Positions 10,403 to 20,837 of a stretch of 22,769 bases of DNA are shown piece by piece. Both the position numbers and the translations under genes were made by a program. The stretch spans positions 43,963,129 through 43,985,897 of the forward strand of contig CM044516.1 in the NCBI GenBank assembly GCA_024364805.1, read 5' to 3'. This stretch comes from Euprymna scolopes (Eukaryota > Mollusca > Cephalopoda > Sepiida > Sepiolidae). The notes beneath the pieces were generated by a model. The model saw only the letters and a program-made list of their open reading frames with translations. It had not been told where the DNA came from and searched no databases. Positions within the stretch are counted from its first letter, which is position 1. Each line of letters opens with the position of its first letter.

Positions 10403-10782
10403 TACCATTCGGTACGGACGACCATGGAAGATCAGATAATAAAATAAACGTGGATTTATAAGAACAAAAAAAATCAACCTTGATCATCCTTCGGGGCCCG
10501 TGACGCAATGGATAGAGACGTTAAATCTCTACGGTTCCAGGTGAGAATTGCCTGAAGATAGCGGTTTCAATTCTATACAAAGCCGGCCAGAGGCTTACTT
10601 GCCCCAAAACGTGGCGAGACGACAACAACTATGGATGGCAGTAATTGCTGAGAATGCAGTAAGGAGATTCGGAGTTCCTTTGCCGTCGTGGTTACCACCT
10701 GACGAAGGCCAGAGGAATCGATGTCCGAAACGTTGTGAAACAACATCTAACAAAAATGAGGATAATAGTCCGTAATAAAATA
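10403..10782 (+). mobile_element. tRNA-type SINE with 5' extension, copy A
   Basis: The first about 85 bases (10403-10485) are a 5' unit also present upstream of copy B and, inverted, at 10250-10335. The tRNA-like part follows. An A-box-like TGACGCAATGG at 10501-10511 reads TGGCGCAGTG in copy B. Candidate B boxes are GGTTCCAGGT at 10533-10542 and GTTTCAATTC at 10564-10573. The body contains GGCCAGAGG, GTGGCGAGACGA, GAAGGCCAGAGGAATCGAT and CCGAAACGTTGTG. The copy ends in TGAGGATAATAGTCCG followed by AATAAAATAAA. Copy B shares this order throughout, which fixes both ends. It may belong to the cephalopod tRNA-SINE group, but that needs a database match. The 75-codon open frame within it (10548-10775) is not a gene. 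Confidence 0.75.
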
Positions 10783-10794
10783 AATTAATATTTA

Positions 10795-12045
10795 ACTTTT
10801 TAGTTGAAGATTTTCTCTTTAGAATTCACAATGTGGTATTCTTCAAGTAAGCACAGATTACATCTTTACTTGGTTTGTACTTTCTGGCCTTATCTACAAT
10901 TGACTATTTTAATTCAAACTCTTTTTTATTTTATGTAGTTCCTTAACCATATCACTTAATGCAGTAATGTCCCTCTTCTTATTTATAATATTTTTTTGGT
11001 CTATACTGATTGCTATCATTATCCGCATCCCTATTTAGTTCATTCTTAGGTTCAATTTTAAATGATGAAACATGGTTTTTGTATTTGTCCTTAAAAATCA
11101 TTCCGTCCTTCCGAGGTATATCCGCTTACTATTATCTACCTTAACTTCACATTTGTATACAATTTCAGAAATTAAGCAATTGCATTCCAGTGGACATTCG
11201 TTAGGTATTCTACAGTTACATTTTCTCCCCAACTTTAGTTCACCTGATTCAATACTATTATTCACTATTTTGTTTATTTTACCACTATTAGAACATATTA
11301 TAGTATTGCCTAGATTGGCGGTGATTGAGAATGAAAGTTTAACTCTTTCTTTCTAATTAGTTGAGTTAATCTCATCTTAGATGGGGAAAGTTCTAATCAA
11401 TTATTTTGTAAAATTCTTTAAGGATGTTATTTTGAATGTGTTCGCAAAAAAGCGGATTAAACCAGACTTGTTTTTGCGTCTATTTCTTTTAGTCTTAATA
11501 TTATTATGACCATTATATGCTTCTTAATTATTTTTAATTTCATTCCTTTTATTCTTATTATTTTTGTACTTATTTTTATTTTTAGCATTTCTTCTTCTTT
11601 TCATTGCCATGTTGTATGATATTTTGCAGTTTGTTTTGCTAGTTTTATTATTCACCACCAGTTGTTTTTTTTTCATGATACTCTGATTAAGCTTAATTAT
11701 AGTAATCATTTTTATCAAATATATTCTTCCTTAGTGATAACCTGGATATTCTTTTAGATATACTTGAGATAATAGCTTTTTTCATACACTTATTGTAATT
11801 CGATTGATAATCTGTACAGAATAGTGTTTGGTTCGGTTAGTGATAGGTATTGTTTTTAGGATTTAGAGTTACATCTAAAAAAAAACTTCACTATTTTAGA
11901 ATTGCAGTCTAGTGTTATTTCTAACTGAAGTTCATGAAAAACATATTAGAATTTTTTCTAGTTTTTTTTCTGTAATTTGATCGCTTGAATTAACTAAAAA
12001 TAATGGATCATCTTTATATAGCCTCCATTTTAACCCGGTATATTT
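10795..12045 (-). mobile_element. Penelope-like retroelement fossil (RT end, linker, GIY-YIG endonuclease)
   Basis: Read on the minus strand, the fragment starts with a reverse transcriptase catalytic block reading YKDDPLFL near 12005-12027. It continues through LVNSSDQITEKKLEKIL and VTLNPKNNTYH-like sequence, a lysine-rich region, and a stretch with KLSFSITANLGNTI. The cysteine-rich linker CNCRIPNECPLECNC lies near 11185-11230. The GIY-YIG endonuclease start is IVYKCEV..IYLGRTE, near 11100-11180, followed by TALSD and KARKYKPSKDV near 10860-10960. This order is diagnostic of Penelope-like elements, whose GIY-YIG nuclease cuts target DNA. It is an old, clearly broken copy with numerous breaks and lacks the 5' part. 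Its 3' end lies about 12 bases from the 3' end of SINE copy A. Confidence 0.75.
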
Positions 12046-13179
12046 TCATACATCTACTTCAGTATGTACTGACCTACCAAGTCAGTTACCTGTGCTGAGT
12101 CCGGAGACCCTGATCGTAAATGATTCTCTACTTCCTTAACCTTGTATATATAATGATATATCATCTGCGCCTTTATCTTTTTCCCTCTATCCTTATTTTT
12201 CCTTTTTCCCCCCGGAATTGTCCATTATAAACAAACGAGGATACGACCACATTTAATCTAGAGTTGGAGAAAAAAGAAACAGATAGGTTATTATAAGCAG
12301 AAAGATACTACTTTGGACTTCTGACCTTTTATTATGTAATATTTAACTCGCTTTTCAGACTGGTTTCTTTTGGACTCAAACAATTTAACCAGCGTTCAAT
12401 GAATGGCTTAACGGGTCATATTTTTTCTATTATATTATATGGGTGTCAGTCTGTGCAGAGAAAAATGGAGAGTTACTAGTAAAAGAAAAAAGCCAAGAAC
12501 ATAACCCATGCTGTGCTTGTATTTCTACAAAAACAAATCAATTGACAATTGTCTGAAAAAGATCGGTTCGCTATTAAGCCATTCCTTTCCTCGTTTGTGT
12601 TCAACGGTCAAATCATAATATTTTAAGACTTTCTATAATCAGGTCCTGGCAGAGACTGACTTCTCACGCAACCTCTTCATTATTCTTAACCTTGCTTAAC
12701 CCTGTGCATGTGAGGTGAAAATAACCTTCGACAAGCAGCATTGTTGCTTGCTTTGTGGATACTGAGCATGATTTCTAGTGTACACAGTGGTATGTACGAG
12801 GGGGGTGCGGTAAGTTAAAACATGGCACAACATTGGTTTGTATTGGTTAAATGAACTGATATATTTGAAAAGATAGAATGTTTGTCCAATCGAATGCAAA
12901 TTTAAAGAAAGAAGAATGAGTTCATGTAAAACTATCAAGACTACCCGACGTTGCCTAGAGGCTTGTATAACAAAACAGAAGGTTTAAATACGGATGCGCA
13001 TAACATGGATGACTGAAATCAATCATTGATTTAAGCGCATGAGTGGAAAGAGAAAAGAAATCAACCAAGCAAAAAAACAAAAAAAAAAACAAAAAAAAAA
13101 CACTTAATCGCAATAGTGTCAACTGCCGTATTCATTTTGATTGGTTAATGTATTTCAATCTCTTTACTCTGTGAACACA
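12046..13179. other. Spacer with pyrimidine-rich and poly-A stretches
   Basis: 12160-12220 is pyrimidine-rich. 13070-13102 is an A tract interrupted by single C bases. 12690-12960 is more balanced and holds a minus-strand frame (12696-12938) with no recognisable domain. I see no supported gene. Confidence 0.4.
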
Positions 13180-13658
13180 TTTTTTTTTTTTTTTTTTTAC
13201 AAAGGCATCACCACATTATCAAGGCCCAGAGGCCACTCAAGGATAAGGGTTAAAGAGTGTACAGTAGAAGTTGGTCAATATAGTAATCATTAGTAATGAA
13301 AATTTGGTAAATTTAATAACTTATATGGAACGGCTCATCAAGAACTTATTTACCTTAGACTTGAACACAACCATATTGTAGTCAGCCGGAAAGCAGGAAA
13401 ACGGAAGACAATTCCACAGGCGTGCAGTTCTAAGAAAGAAGCTTTGTTCATGGAATCTATGTTTAGGTTTAGGCACAGATAAAGAGTGGGGGAAATTATT
13501 GATAGTGTTTACAGCTAGACGAGTGTTTCTTGTGAAAGTTTGGCGAGGGGGGACCATAGATTGAAGCTCAGTTGAACACTTTCCATGAAAATAACGATAC
13601 ATCAGAGACAAACTCGCAACATCTCTTCTGTGAGATAGAGGTTGTAAGGATGGTGTAT
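13180..13658 (-). mobile_element. 5'-truncated APE-type LINE, copy 3
   Basis: The 3' end is at the left, with a poly-A tail seen as T at 13180-13198. The conserved 3' UTR at 13199-13260 matches copies 1 and 2. The C-terminal coding block runs to about 13658, where family similarity stops. A 5' truncation to about 480 bases is typical of incomplete target-primed reverse transcription. I could not find a clear target-site duplication. Confidence 0.85.
13321..13658 (-). pseudogene. LINE C-terminal open frame in copy 3
   Basis: About 110 codons stay open and carry the family's C-terminal block: LQPLSHRRDVASLSLMYRY, HGKCSTELQSMVPP, TFTRNTRLAVNT, FHEQSFFLRTARLWNCLP and a final KSKVNKFL. The frame continues upstream to an ATG at 13737, but residues before about 13658 do not match the family and are read-through of flanking DNA. 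The lack of stops suggests this insertion is younger than copy 2. It lacks endonuclease and RT and cannot mobilise itself. Confidence 0.8.
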
Positions 13659-14894
13659 GATTTTGAAATAATATCAAGTAAAAATCGATTGGGTATCTAT
13701 TTTCTTGCCCACTCTCATTCGATGTATATTCAATCACTCTCTAACATTTCTTTATGTATCTGTGGACATTTAGAGTTTATTTAACCATTTTCAACACATT
13801 CATCCCTTATCTTATTTCACTCCAATATCAGGCTTTTCGTGTACATATCAATTCAATTACTCATGATTTTTTTCTTGACGTCAGTGCGTTTCAGACACCA
13901 ATTGTCGGTTATTCGTATCCAGTCAGACTTCTGTTATACAGATGTGGGATATCATCTTTTTCGTACGATGGAGATCAATTCCAAAGGAAACTAATCAATA
14001 ACACTTCCAAATCAATAAATTCCGCTTTTAATTTATTATCAAAGAAAAATGTCTGAATCAAATCTCGAATGGCTTGCTTCTTCGAATAGGCTATAACCAA
14101 ATAGGAAATAATTTGATTTTTTTAAACAAACGGTTCGACACGTATTTGTTGATGTTGAATTTGAAGACGACGATACATTAGTCTGCAAGGAGGCATTTCC
14201 TTGGCAATGTGTACACAAGGTTGGAAAGAAACTTTGCTCTTAGCAGTGTACAACTGTTTGTCTAGGAAAGTCATTATTCACTTTTCACTGTAGACAGCCC
14301 AAAAGGCTGCAGCATTTTGCGTAGCACTATCGAGCTGTAACGATGATTTAGATATGACAAAATATTTTTCAGTAATTTAAGAAAAATCTTAACCAAATAA
14401 TTAGTAATTTCCTAAGAATGTGATATATTCGACGAAATTCAAGATTTTTATCCAATTTGGTTTTATTTTTGCAGCAACTCTACTCTTTTTTTAAGTATTT
14501 AATACAGGGACCAAATAAAAATTGAAAACAAGTATTGCATTAATTTAGCAAACAAAAGTTGCTATTTTACCTATTGCTCGTGGAAATCTGGGGCATATAT
14601 TTTCCAAAGAGTATCAGTTCATGAATCGTTTCAATTAATCCGATTAAATTTACACTTGTAAGAGTCGATTTTATAATTCACAACAGTAAAAATGAAACAC
14701 CCATGAAATTTAAAATATCGGAGTTTAACTGAAATTGTATATTTTAATGCAATAAATCATGTCAATATCGTGTTAAGTCTTTCACAAACAGGATTTCTCA
14801 AATCCACACTTACTAATATAGTTGTATTCTCAGAAAATTATGAAATATCTCGGAATTATTGAGATGAAGCTTAATAATTTCTTTTAATTCGAGT
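13659..14894. other. AT-rich spacer without a supported gene
   Basis: Plus-strand frames at 13572-13784 and 13754-14056 overlap the LINE edge and spacer and show no recognisable domain. 14110-14340 is slightly GC-richer, with nothing identifiable. Confidence 0.4.
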
Positions 14895-15034
14895 ATTCGG
14901 ACTATATATATAATACATGAGAATGGGGACCGCTTGTGAATTTCATACTCCCATGAAACTTCCTCCTTCGGAGGAAGCCGGTTAAACCCTGAATAGGGTT
15001 GGTGCTGTCTGCACGCACAACACATTCGGACTAT
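14895..15034 (-). mobile_element. Small structured insert with 11 bp direct repeats and three hairpins
   Basis: The 11-mer ATTCGGACTAT occurs at 14895-14905 and again at 15024-15034, as expected for a target-site duplication. The 118 bases between are markedly more GC-rich than their surroundings. They contain three consecutive inverted repeats: TTTCAT/ATGAAA at 14941-14958, CTTCCTCC-TTC-GGAGGAAG at 14959-14977 (the final A and first C adjoin), and AACCCT-GAAT-AGGGTT near 14985-15000. On the minus strand the insert ends in an AT-rich tail next to its duplication, so a retroposed short structured RNA is the simplest reading. I do not recognise the parent RNA. GGTTTAACC near the middle is only weakly B-box-like. 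The 74-codon minus frame across it is not called. Confidence 0.55.
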
Positions 15035-15422
15035 CATTTTTATTTTGGTTTTATTTTCACCAAGTTACTACCGACATAACGCTTTACAATGGGATTTAGT
15101 CAGGTGGCTTTACATTTGACACTTATGTAATAAGAGGTGTTTATTGAAAATAGAGTAACCCCTTGGTTGTTTTTTTGACGAAGAAAGTATGAAATCGTAG
15201 CAAAAACGAAGACGAACACGGTAAGGATATACGAAGGACAGGTGTTAAACTAATTACAGTAATCCAAGTCAAAAATATTTCTCTTACATTTTGGTTGATA
15301 AATTCTACAAAAGCACACAGAAATGCAATTTTCTCTTTTTGTTCAACAGACTATGTAATAGGTCGTAATAGAGACCATACACGTTTATCTATTTGTTTTT
15401 TTTTAAATCATAAAACCGCTTT

Positions 15423-15458
<36 letters not shown>

Positions 15459-16201
15459 TATAGACGCCTGCACTATAGTCAAATATTAAAAATATATAAA
15501 TGGATTCCTAAAGTTATTAACCCATTAAAATCGACTTAGTCTCATTATTTGATGTTAGATATTAATGAAAAGCTAATTACCCTAACAATATCATTAGTCA
15601 AATGACATATTGGAGTAGCAAACAGTGAGTTTGTGAAAGATTCGTATTAAAGAGTTGTTAGTTGGGAAGTCTTTCCCCCATATCAACCAAGAAACAAGAA
15701 TGAATAATCCTATACATTTGATACGAGAATCGAAATGTGTTAAGCAGCCATTACAAACTTTGAATATCCGTATCAACAACACGTCACAGCTAAGATTCAG
15801 TATGAAAATTATGCACTATCAGATGTTTTGCATAATACCTATGGTCGGCCATCTGAGAGCACTTAATAAATTACCGTAACTGTGCCTTGAACTTCAGTGT
15901 TGACTTGTTTTCCGTTTTGAGCAGGCCACAATTTCTCTTTTATTTGATAAATTTAGAAACTATCCATAAAAATCATTGAGACCTTCTCTTTGTTTACGAA
16001 GAGAAAATCTTTTAGGACTTGATGTAGTTTCTATCTGATTCTCTCAATATTTTTACCACTTGTTCCTCGGCATATTTCCATAACATATTTTTTCTTAATC
16101 GTTATTAACCTCGGTTTTTGCATTGTTGAGCTAAATTCAAAGCCGTTAATTATTATTTTTTAATTCATCATGATTAATACATTCGGCTTTTACATAGCTA
16201 A
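15035..16201. other. AT-rich spacer with an (AT)n tract
   Basis: 15423-15461 is an interrupted (TA)n run. Overlapping plus and minus open frames at 15594-15879 show no recognisable motif on either strand. Nothing else is supported. Confidence 0.4.
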
Positions 16202-16248
16202 TATATATATATGTATATACATACACAAAGACACACACACACACAAAG

Positions 16249-16310
<62 letters not shown>
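16202..16310. repeat. Compound (TA)n / (CA)n / (AT)n microsatellite
   Basis: A short TA run is followed by two ACACAC blocks separated by AAAGAC, then an uninterrupted AT run from about 16265 to 16310. Confidence 0.95.
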
Positions 16311-16314
<4 letters not shown>

Positions 16315-16818
16315 GCTTTAAAATGTAATATTTCGAACTTTAATAATAAATGTCTACATTATGACCAGTATAAAACTATTATAAAATTTACTTGCGAAAT
16401 TATTTGTCGTCGAACCTAAGCTGAAAGACTGGTTATCACGTGATGCTTAGGAAAAAAGATGTCAATAAGAGCCGTCTTGAATCAATATTGTCCTAAAATC
16501 CTTCTATTGCTTCTCCAGAAATGATCACCTAAATTGTTGCGAGAAAATAAATATAAAATAAAATTTAAGAACGATAAATTGAAAATATTTCTTTATCTAA
16601 TCATAACCAGTTCACGACAATGATGTATATTATTATTTTTTTAATCATTTTATTGTCTTCACTGAAATTGATATTTATGTTTATATTACACTCTCCAACC
16701 TTCTGTGAAAATGATTAATGAATTTACAAAATTATTCATAGTAAAAAAGTCACAATAAAAACACTAAGAAATATTTTTAAATCAACAACATTTTAAATTA
16801 ATGCCAATAATTATTAAT
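16311..16818. other. AT-rich spacer, nothing identified
   Basis: No gene or recognisable repeat lies between the microsatellite and SINE copy B. Confidence 0.4.
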
Positions 16819-17206
16819 ATATACCATTCTGTAACGGACCTTACAATGGAAGATCAGATAACAAAAAAAAACTTGGATTTATAAGGTCAAAAAATCCAAT
16901 CTTGATCGCCCTTCGGCGTCCGTGGCGCAGTGAAAAGAGGCCTTCAATCCATACACGTTCCAGGTGAGCGTTATCTGAAGATAGCGGTTTCAATCTCTCG
17001 AAAAGTCAACCAGAGGATTAGTTGGCCAAAATGTGGCGAGACGATAACAACTATGGAAGGCAGTAATTACTGAAAATACAGTTGAAGATTCAGCATTTCT
17101 ATCTCGTTGCGGTTAACAACCTTACGAAGGTCAGAGAAATAGTTGGCCGAAATGGCGTTAAAAACAACTATAAAATATGAGGATAATAGTCCGCAAATAA
17201 AAAAAA
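16819..17206 (+). mobile_element. tRNA-type SINE with 5' extension, copy B
   Basis: It has the same layout as copy A at 10403-10782. The 5' unit (ATACCATTC.., ATGGAAGATCAGATAA, TTGGATTTATAAGG, AATCCAATCTTGATC) is followed by CCTTCGGCGTCCG and the A-box TGGCGCAGTG near 16923. Then come GTTCCAGGTGAG, AGATAGCGGTTTCAATC and body motifs GTGGCGAGACGA and ACGAAGGTCAGAG. It ends with TGAGGATAATAGTCCG and an A-rich tail. The body is more diverged than in copy A. Together the two copies show that the 5' unit travelled with the tRNA-like part and is not chance flanking DNA. Confidence 0.75.
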
Positions 17207-18241
17207 AGAAGATAAGAATAATAAACCCTTTCTTTGCTTATCTAAGAACTTTTGAAATATAGTGATAGTTTTATTTTTGTTCTTTTAAATTGATGGCGAA
17301 TACATTTACGGCCAGTTTTTAAGCAATGATTTACGTATTGTGTTTCCAACACGAGGCAGCAATCCGTTATCTAAAAAAGAAAAATCACAGTGCCTTCGAG
17401 AAAAAGTAATGCGATCGCCTCCATTGATCAATAAATGGATTAGTCGATCGATCAAATGTGATCGATGTCTTCCAAGTTTCTTTCCAAGATAAATTTAGTT
17501 ACTTCCCAGTTCGGTAGTGCTTTTAGAAATTCTGGATAATAGGGTACTTTTAACACGTTGATAACAGAATTAAATATTCAGGGATGGCGATATCCATTTA
17601 CTATCTATAGAGATATGACCAGGCAATACTAGTAACATAACTATTCTATTTTTGAATATGATACTTATTTATTCTATGGGCATGATTGTAAACCAGATTA
17701 CATGACGAGGCGACCTTTTTTGAGCTTTCCAGTATAGAGGGCGTCCAGTTAGTTAGCATTACGGTCTATTACGCATTTTAATACATTCTAATAGACTGAG
17801 GATCATTTTCTAAGAATTCAACCATTGATTTCGATGTGTAGATATTTGATTTACACTTGTATTATTATTTACTCACTAGGAGTAGTCACACAAGCCATCA
17901 CCAAAGATTGATCTTTGAGAACAACTTGTAGTGTTCTGAGTGACAACAAGTCTCCCCAGATTTCCAGTACTCTCCACCTCTTTAACATTTGCAAAAACTT
18001 TTGCGTTATCGTAACAACCGTTTACAATTGATTTCTGTTGGCAACGATCATTAGTCTTCACTGGAATTTGGGTGGTTATAAGCTTCTTCAAGATCCCAGT
18101 CCTTTTAGCATTAAACCAGTGGATGTCTGATTAGTGCTTTCTCTCCTCGTTCTTTCCATTCTCCTCGATCCTCCTCACTTATTTGTTGTGGTGCTACTGT
18201 ATGGTGACGTGCGTATCGTTATTGTTATTATTGTTATTGTT

Positions 18242-18242
<1 letters not shown>
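17207..18242. other. Spacer, with possible unidentified fragment near its right end
   Basis: 17414-17470 holds five GATC sites in under 60 bases, including CGATCGATC. A minus-strand frame at 17876-18091 (71 codons) has balanced, non-repetitive composition unlike the rest of the spacer and may be a relic of a mobile-element ORF, but I cannot name it. 18215-18242 is a TTATTG-type simple repeat that leads into the (TAA)n tract. Confidence 0.4.
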
Positions 18243-18292
<50 letters not shown>

Positions 18293-18294
18293 TG
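18243..18294 (+). repeat. (TAA)n tract plus TATG, left flank of the RLE-type LINE
   Basis: Sixteen perfect TAA units (18243-18290) are followed by TATG at 18291-18294. The same arrangement, AAT repeats then TATG, lies at the other end of the LINE (20792-20839). I read these as the target sequence and its duplicate. Confidence 0.8.
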
Positions 18295-18339
18295 GCAAAT
18301 ATAATAACAGAATTCAGCAGTTTAACGACAACAATTATT

Positions 18340-19375
18340 TAAAACAAGCAATCAAAGTTTTTTTTTTTACAAATCCGGAAAGAGGTGAAATCAAAACAGT
18401 GCCTCTTAAACCCCCAAGAAGCTACAAATTTTGGTCAAGTATATACTCAAGAGAGACTTCTCACAAGGCTGATGCTGACTGGGTCGCTTGAGTAAGTGAA
18501 AGACCGGAAGGGCATAAAAAAGAGGATATCCACTTTTCTGTTGAAGATTTGAGAATACAAATGAAGTTCATGCCTAAGTAGAAAGGAACTGGACCTGGAT
18601 TCATGGGTACTGGTTGCGATATTTCAAATGAATTCATGAGAGGCTTGCTGTTTTTTTGGATAATTGTGTCAGATTGTGCCAAATATCAGAATGACTTGCA
18701 GTGGGAAGGACTATTTTAATAATGAAAGAACTTGCGAAAGGGCCAGATGTTGAAAATAATCGACCAATCGCTTGCTTGAACTTGCTTTGGAAGATACTGG
18801 CAGGGATAATCAGTTCAAAGTATATGACCATTTTGAAATGCATGATACAGTATCAGTGGAGCAAAAGGGCTGGAGGAAAGGTATTTTGGAACAAAAGACT
18901 AAAAATCGATTGATAAATGTATTTTAAACAACTACAAAAGGAGAAAAAAGAAACTTGAATGTAGCTTGAATAGGTTACAAGAAAGCTTATGATATGGTGT
19001 CGCATTCGTGGGTACGCAGGGCGTTGAAAATGGTAGGGGTGGCTGAAAATATAATTGAGTTCATTGGGAAAAGGGTAAACGGTTGGAAAACCAACCTTTT
19101 TTCAGATGGGAAACTATTAGGGACAGTCAATATCAGACGCGGTGTCTTCTAAGGTCACTTATGGTCACTTCTATTGATAATAGCACTCACACTATTACTA
19201 AAAGAGACAAAGATGGAGGAAAATGAATCGAACATAAGCCACATATTATTTATGGGCGATCTGAAATTGTTTAGAAAAACAGAAAAGGAAATTGACACTC
19301 TGGTTCAAACGGTACAGCAGTGGAGTGAAGACATAAATATGGGATTTGGAATGTGCAGTTGTTAAACGAGGGAAG
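18340..19375 (+). pseudogene. RLE-type LINE reverse transcriptase, broken
   Basis: In order it shows a SHKADADW motif near 18458, EDIHFSVEDLRIQMKFMP near 18518, and MKELAKGPDVENNRPIACLN near 18722-18781. Next come YKKAYDMVSHSWVRRALKM at 18976 onwards, VNIRRGVF near 19128, and ISHILFMGDLKLF near 19234-19272. The usual catalytic FMDD (or FADD) reads FMGD at 19249-19260, so one metal-binding aspartate is lost. The frame is interrupted several times, for example after CSC at 19363. The enzyme would copy the element's RNA at nicked target DNA. Confidence 0.8.
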
Positions 19376-20665
19376 AGAGGAGCCAAAAAAGTCATAATTT
19401 TGCCAAATAGTACAAGATTATGGTGCAGAAGGCTACAAGTATTTAGGGGTGTTTGAACTTGATACGATCTTTTGCAATAAAATAAACGAGAAGACGAAAG
19501 AGGTGTATATGAGGAGACTCAGACTGCTCCTGAAATTTAAACAATGGTAGGAACCTGTTCACCGCCATCAATTCATGGGTAGTTGCTGTAATTCGATACA
19601 GTGCAGTTTTTGTAGAAAGAAGTGAAAAAGTTTTTTACGGGAAGAAGTGAAAAAGATGGATAGAGACACGAAAGCTGTTAGTCAAATATGAAGCACTTCA
19701 TCCAAATTCTTATGTGCCCAGGCTGTATATCACAAAGAAGAAATGAGGAAGAGGGCTGATTGGGATTGAAGAATGTGTCGGAGAAAACTTAGAAGTGTTT
19801 ACTAGTACTTGACCTACAGTCATGAAGTGTTACTTGCAGCAGTGCCGAAAAAGGAAGTTCGAGATAAAGATTCATTGGAAGATAAGCAAATGTACAAGAA
19901 AAGAATCGAAGCACAAAAGTTGACTGAGTTGGTAAGAATGAAACTTCATGGTCAGGTTAACGACATACTAAGGCACAAAAATTTCAGGACATGTGGAATT
20001 TTCTGTCTCAAGGTGACTTGAAATGAGAAACAGAAAATGTTATATTTGCTAAGGAACAGACACTAAATAAAAATGGAATAACTAAAAATGCGATGGGAAG
20101 GACTGTTCTGATAAGTGCAGGTTGTGTGATCTATTGAAACAGTGTCACACATTGTTAGTGCGTGTTCTGTTCTTGTTCAGAAAGAGTACAAACGTCGCCA
20201 TGACAAAGTTTGTACAAATCTACAATGGAGTTTGTGCCAAAGTTTGAAATTCAAGTAATGGACAAAGGATAACAACATAATCCAGAAGGGGTACTGGAAA
20301 ATGCGGACGTTAAGATTCTCTGGGATTTCATGATGAAGTGTCACCGTTAGATAACTCACAGGAAACCGGATATTGTAGTTGTGAACAAAAAGACTAATGA
20401 ATGCCAAATTATTGATTTGCTTTGCCCAAACGACATCAACTTAACAAACAGGAAGAATGAGAAACTACGGAACTATCAGGGTGTCGATTCCTAAATTGTA
20501 GAATAAAAAAAAAAACTTATATCGTAGGTGTGCTTAGCCCAATTTATAATGATCTTATGAAACAGCCAAATTCCTTGGGAATTAGATACCACATCACCGT
20601 CCTCCAGAAGTCAGTTCTATTTGGTTCAGCAAAAATCCCACACCAGCTGCTTTCCATCTATATGA
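19376..20665 (+). pseudogene. RLE-type LINE thumb, zinc knuckle and restriction-like endonuclease, broken
   Basis: After RT come EGYKYLGVFELDTI near 19425-19465 and a 70-codon readable frame at 19809-20021. A CRLCDLL..C..H-like knuckle lies near 20118-20160, followed by EYKRRHDKVC-like sequence. The endonuclease shows KPDIVVVNKKTNE at about 20360-20400 and QIIDL at 20405-20419. This is the PD...(D/E)xK-type core of the restriction-like nuclease that nicks target DNA in R2/R4/NeSL elements. It ends with NDLMKQPNSLGIRYHITVLQ and FGSAKI near 20548-20638. Frames shift repeatedly. Confidence 0.75.
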
Positions 20666-20791
20666 CTCTTTGATAATCTTTACTTACTATAGTGTAAGAG
20701 CCCATTTTGAGGGAAAAATCCAGTGTAAAACATCACAACACCGTGAAGTTAAAGGAACAGCAACAACAATAACAACAATAACAACAAGGAC

Positions 20792-20837
<46 letters not shown>

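Larger units (their letters stand above)
18295..20791 (+). mobile_element. RLE-type non-LTR retrotransposon (R4/Dong-like), 5'-truncated and decayed
   Basis: About 2.5 kb of a single-ORF LINE starts inside the region before the RT (FNDNNYLKQAIKVFF, then TNPERGEIKTVPLKPPRSYK). It runs through the RT, thumb, a CCHC-like knuckle and a restriction-like endonuclease. The 3' tail is a CAACAATAA simple repeat at 20757-20788 that merges into (AAT)n. Many frameshifts and stops make it inactive. It sits between two (TAA)n tracts. Insertion into TAA repeats is known for Dong elements of the R4 clade, which supports that assignment. NeSL- or R2-related clades remain possible because the N-terminus is missing. 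Confidence 0.8.

Noticed and set aside
10501-10573. Possible functional tRNA gene
   Set aside because: A-box-like and B-box-like motifs are present but there is no cloverleaf with a 7 bp acceptor stem, and the segment recurs in a second diverged copy with a common body, which marks a SINE.
11072-11356. 94-codon plus-strand open frame
   Set aside because: It lies opposite the better-preserved part of the Penelope-like coding region on the minus strand, which explains its openness.
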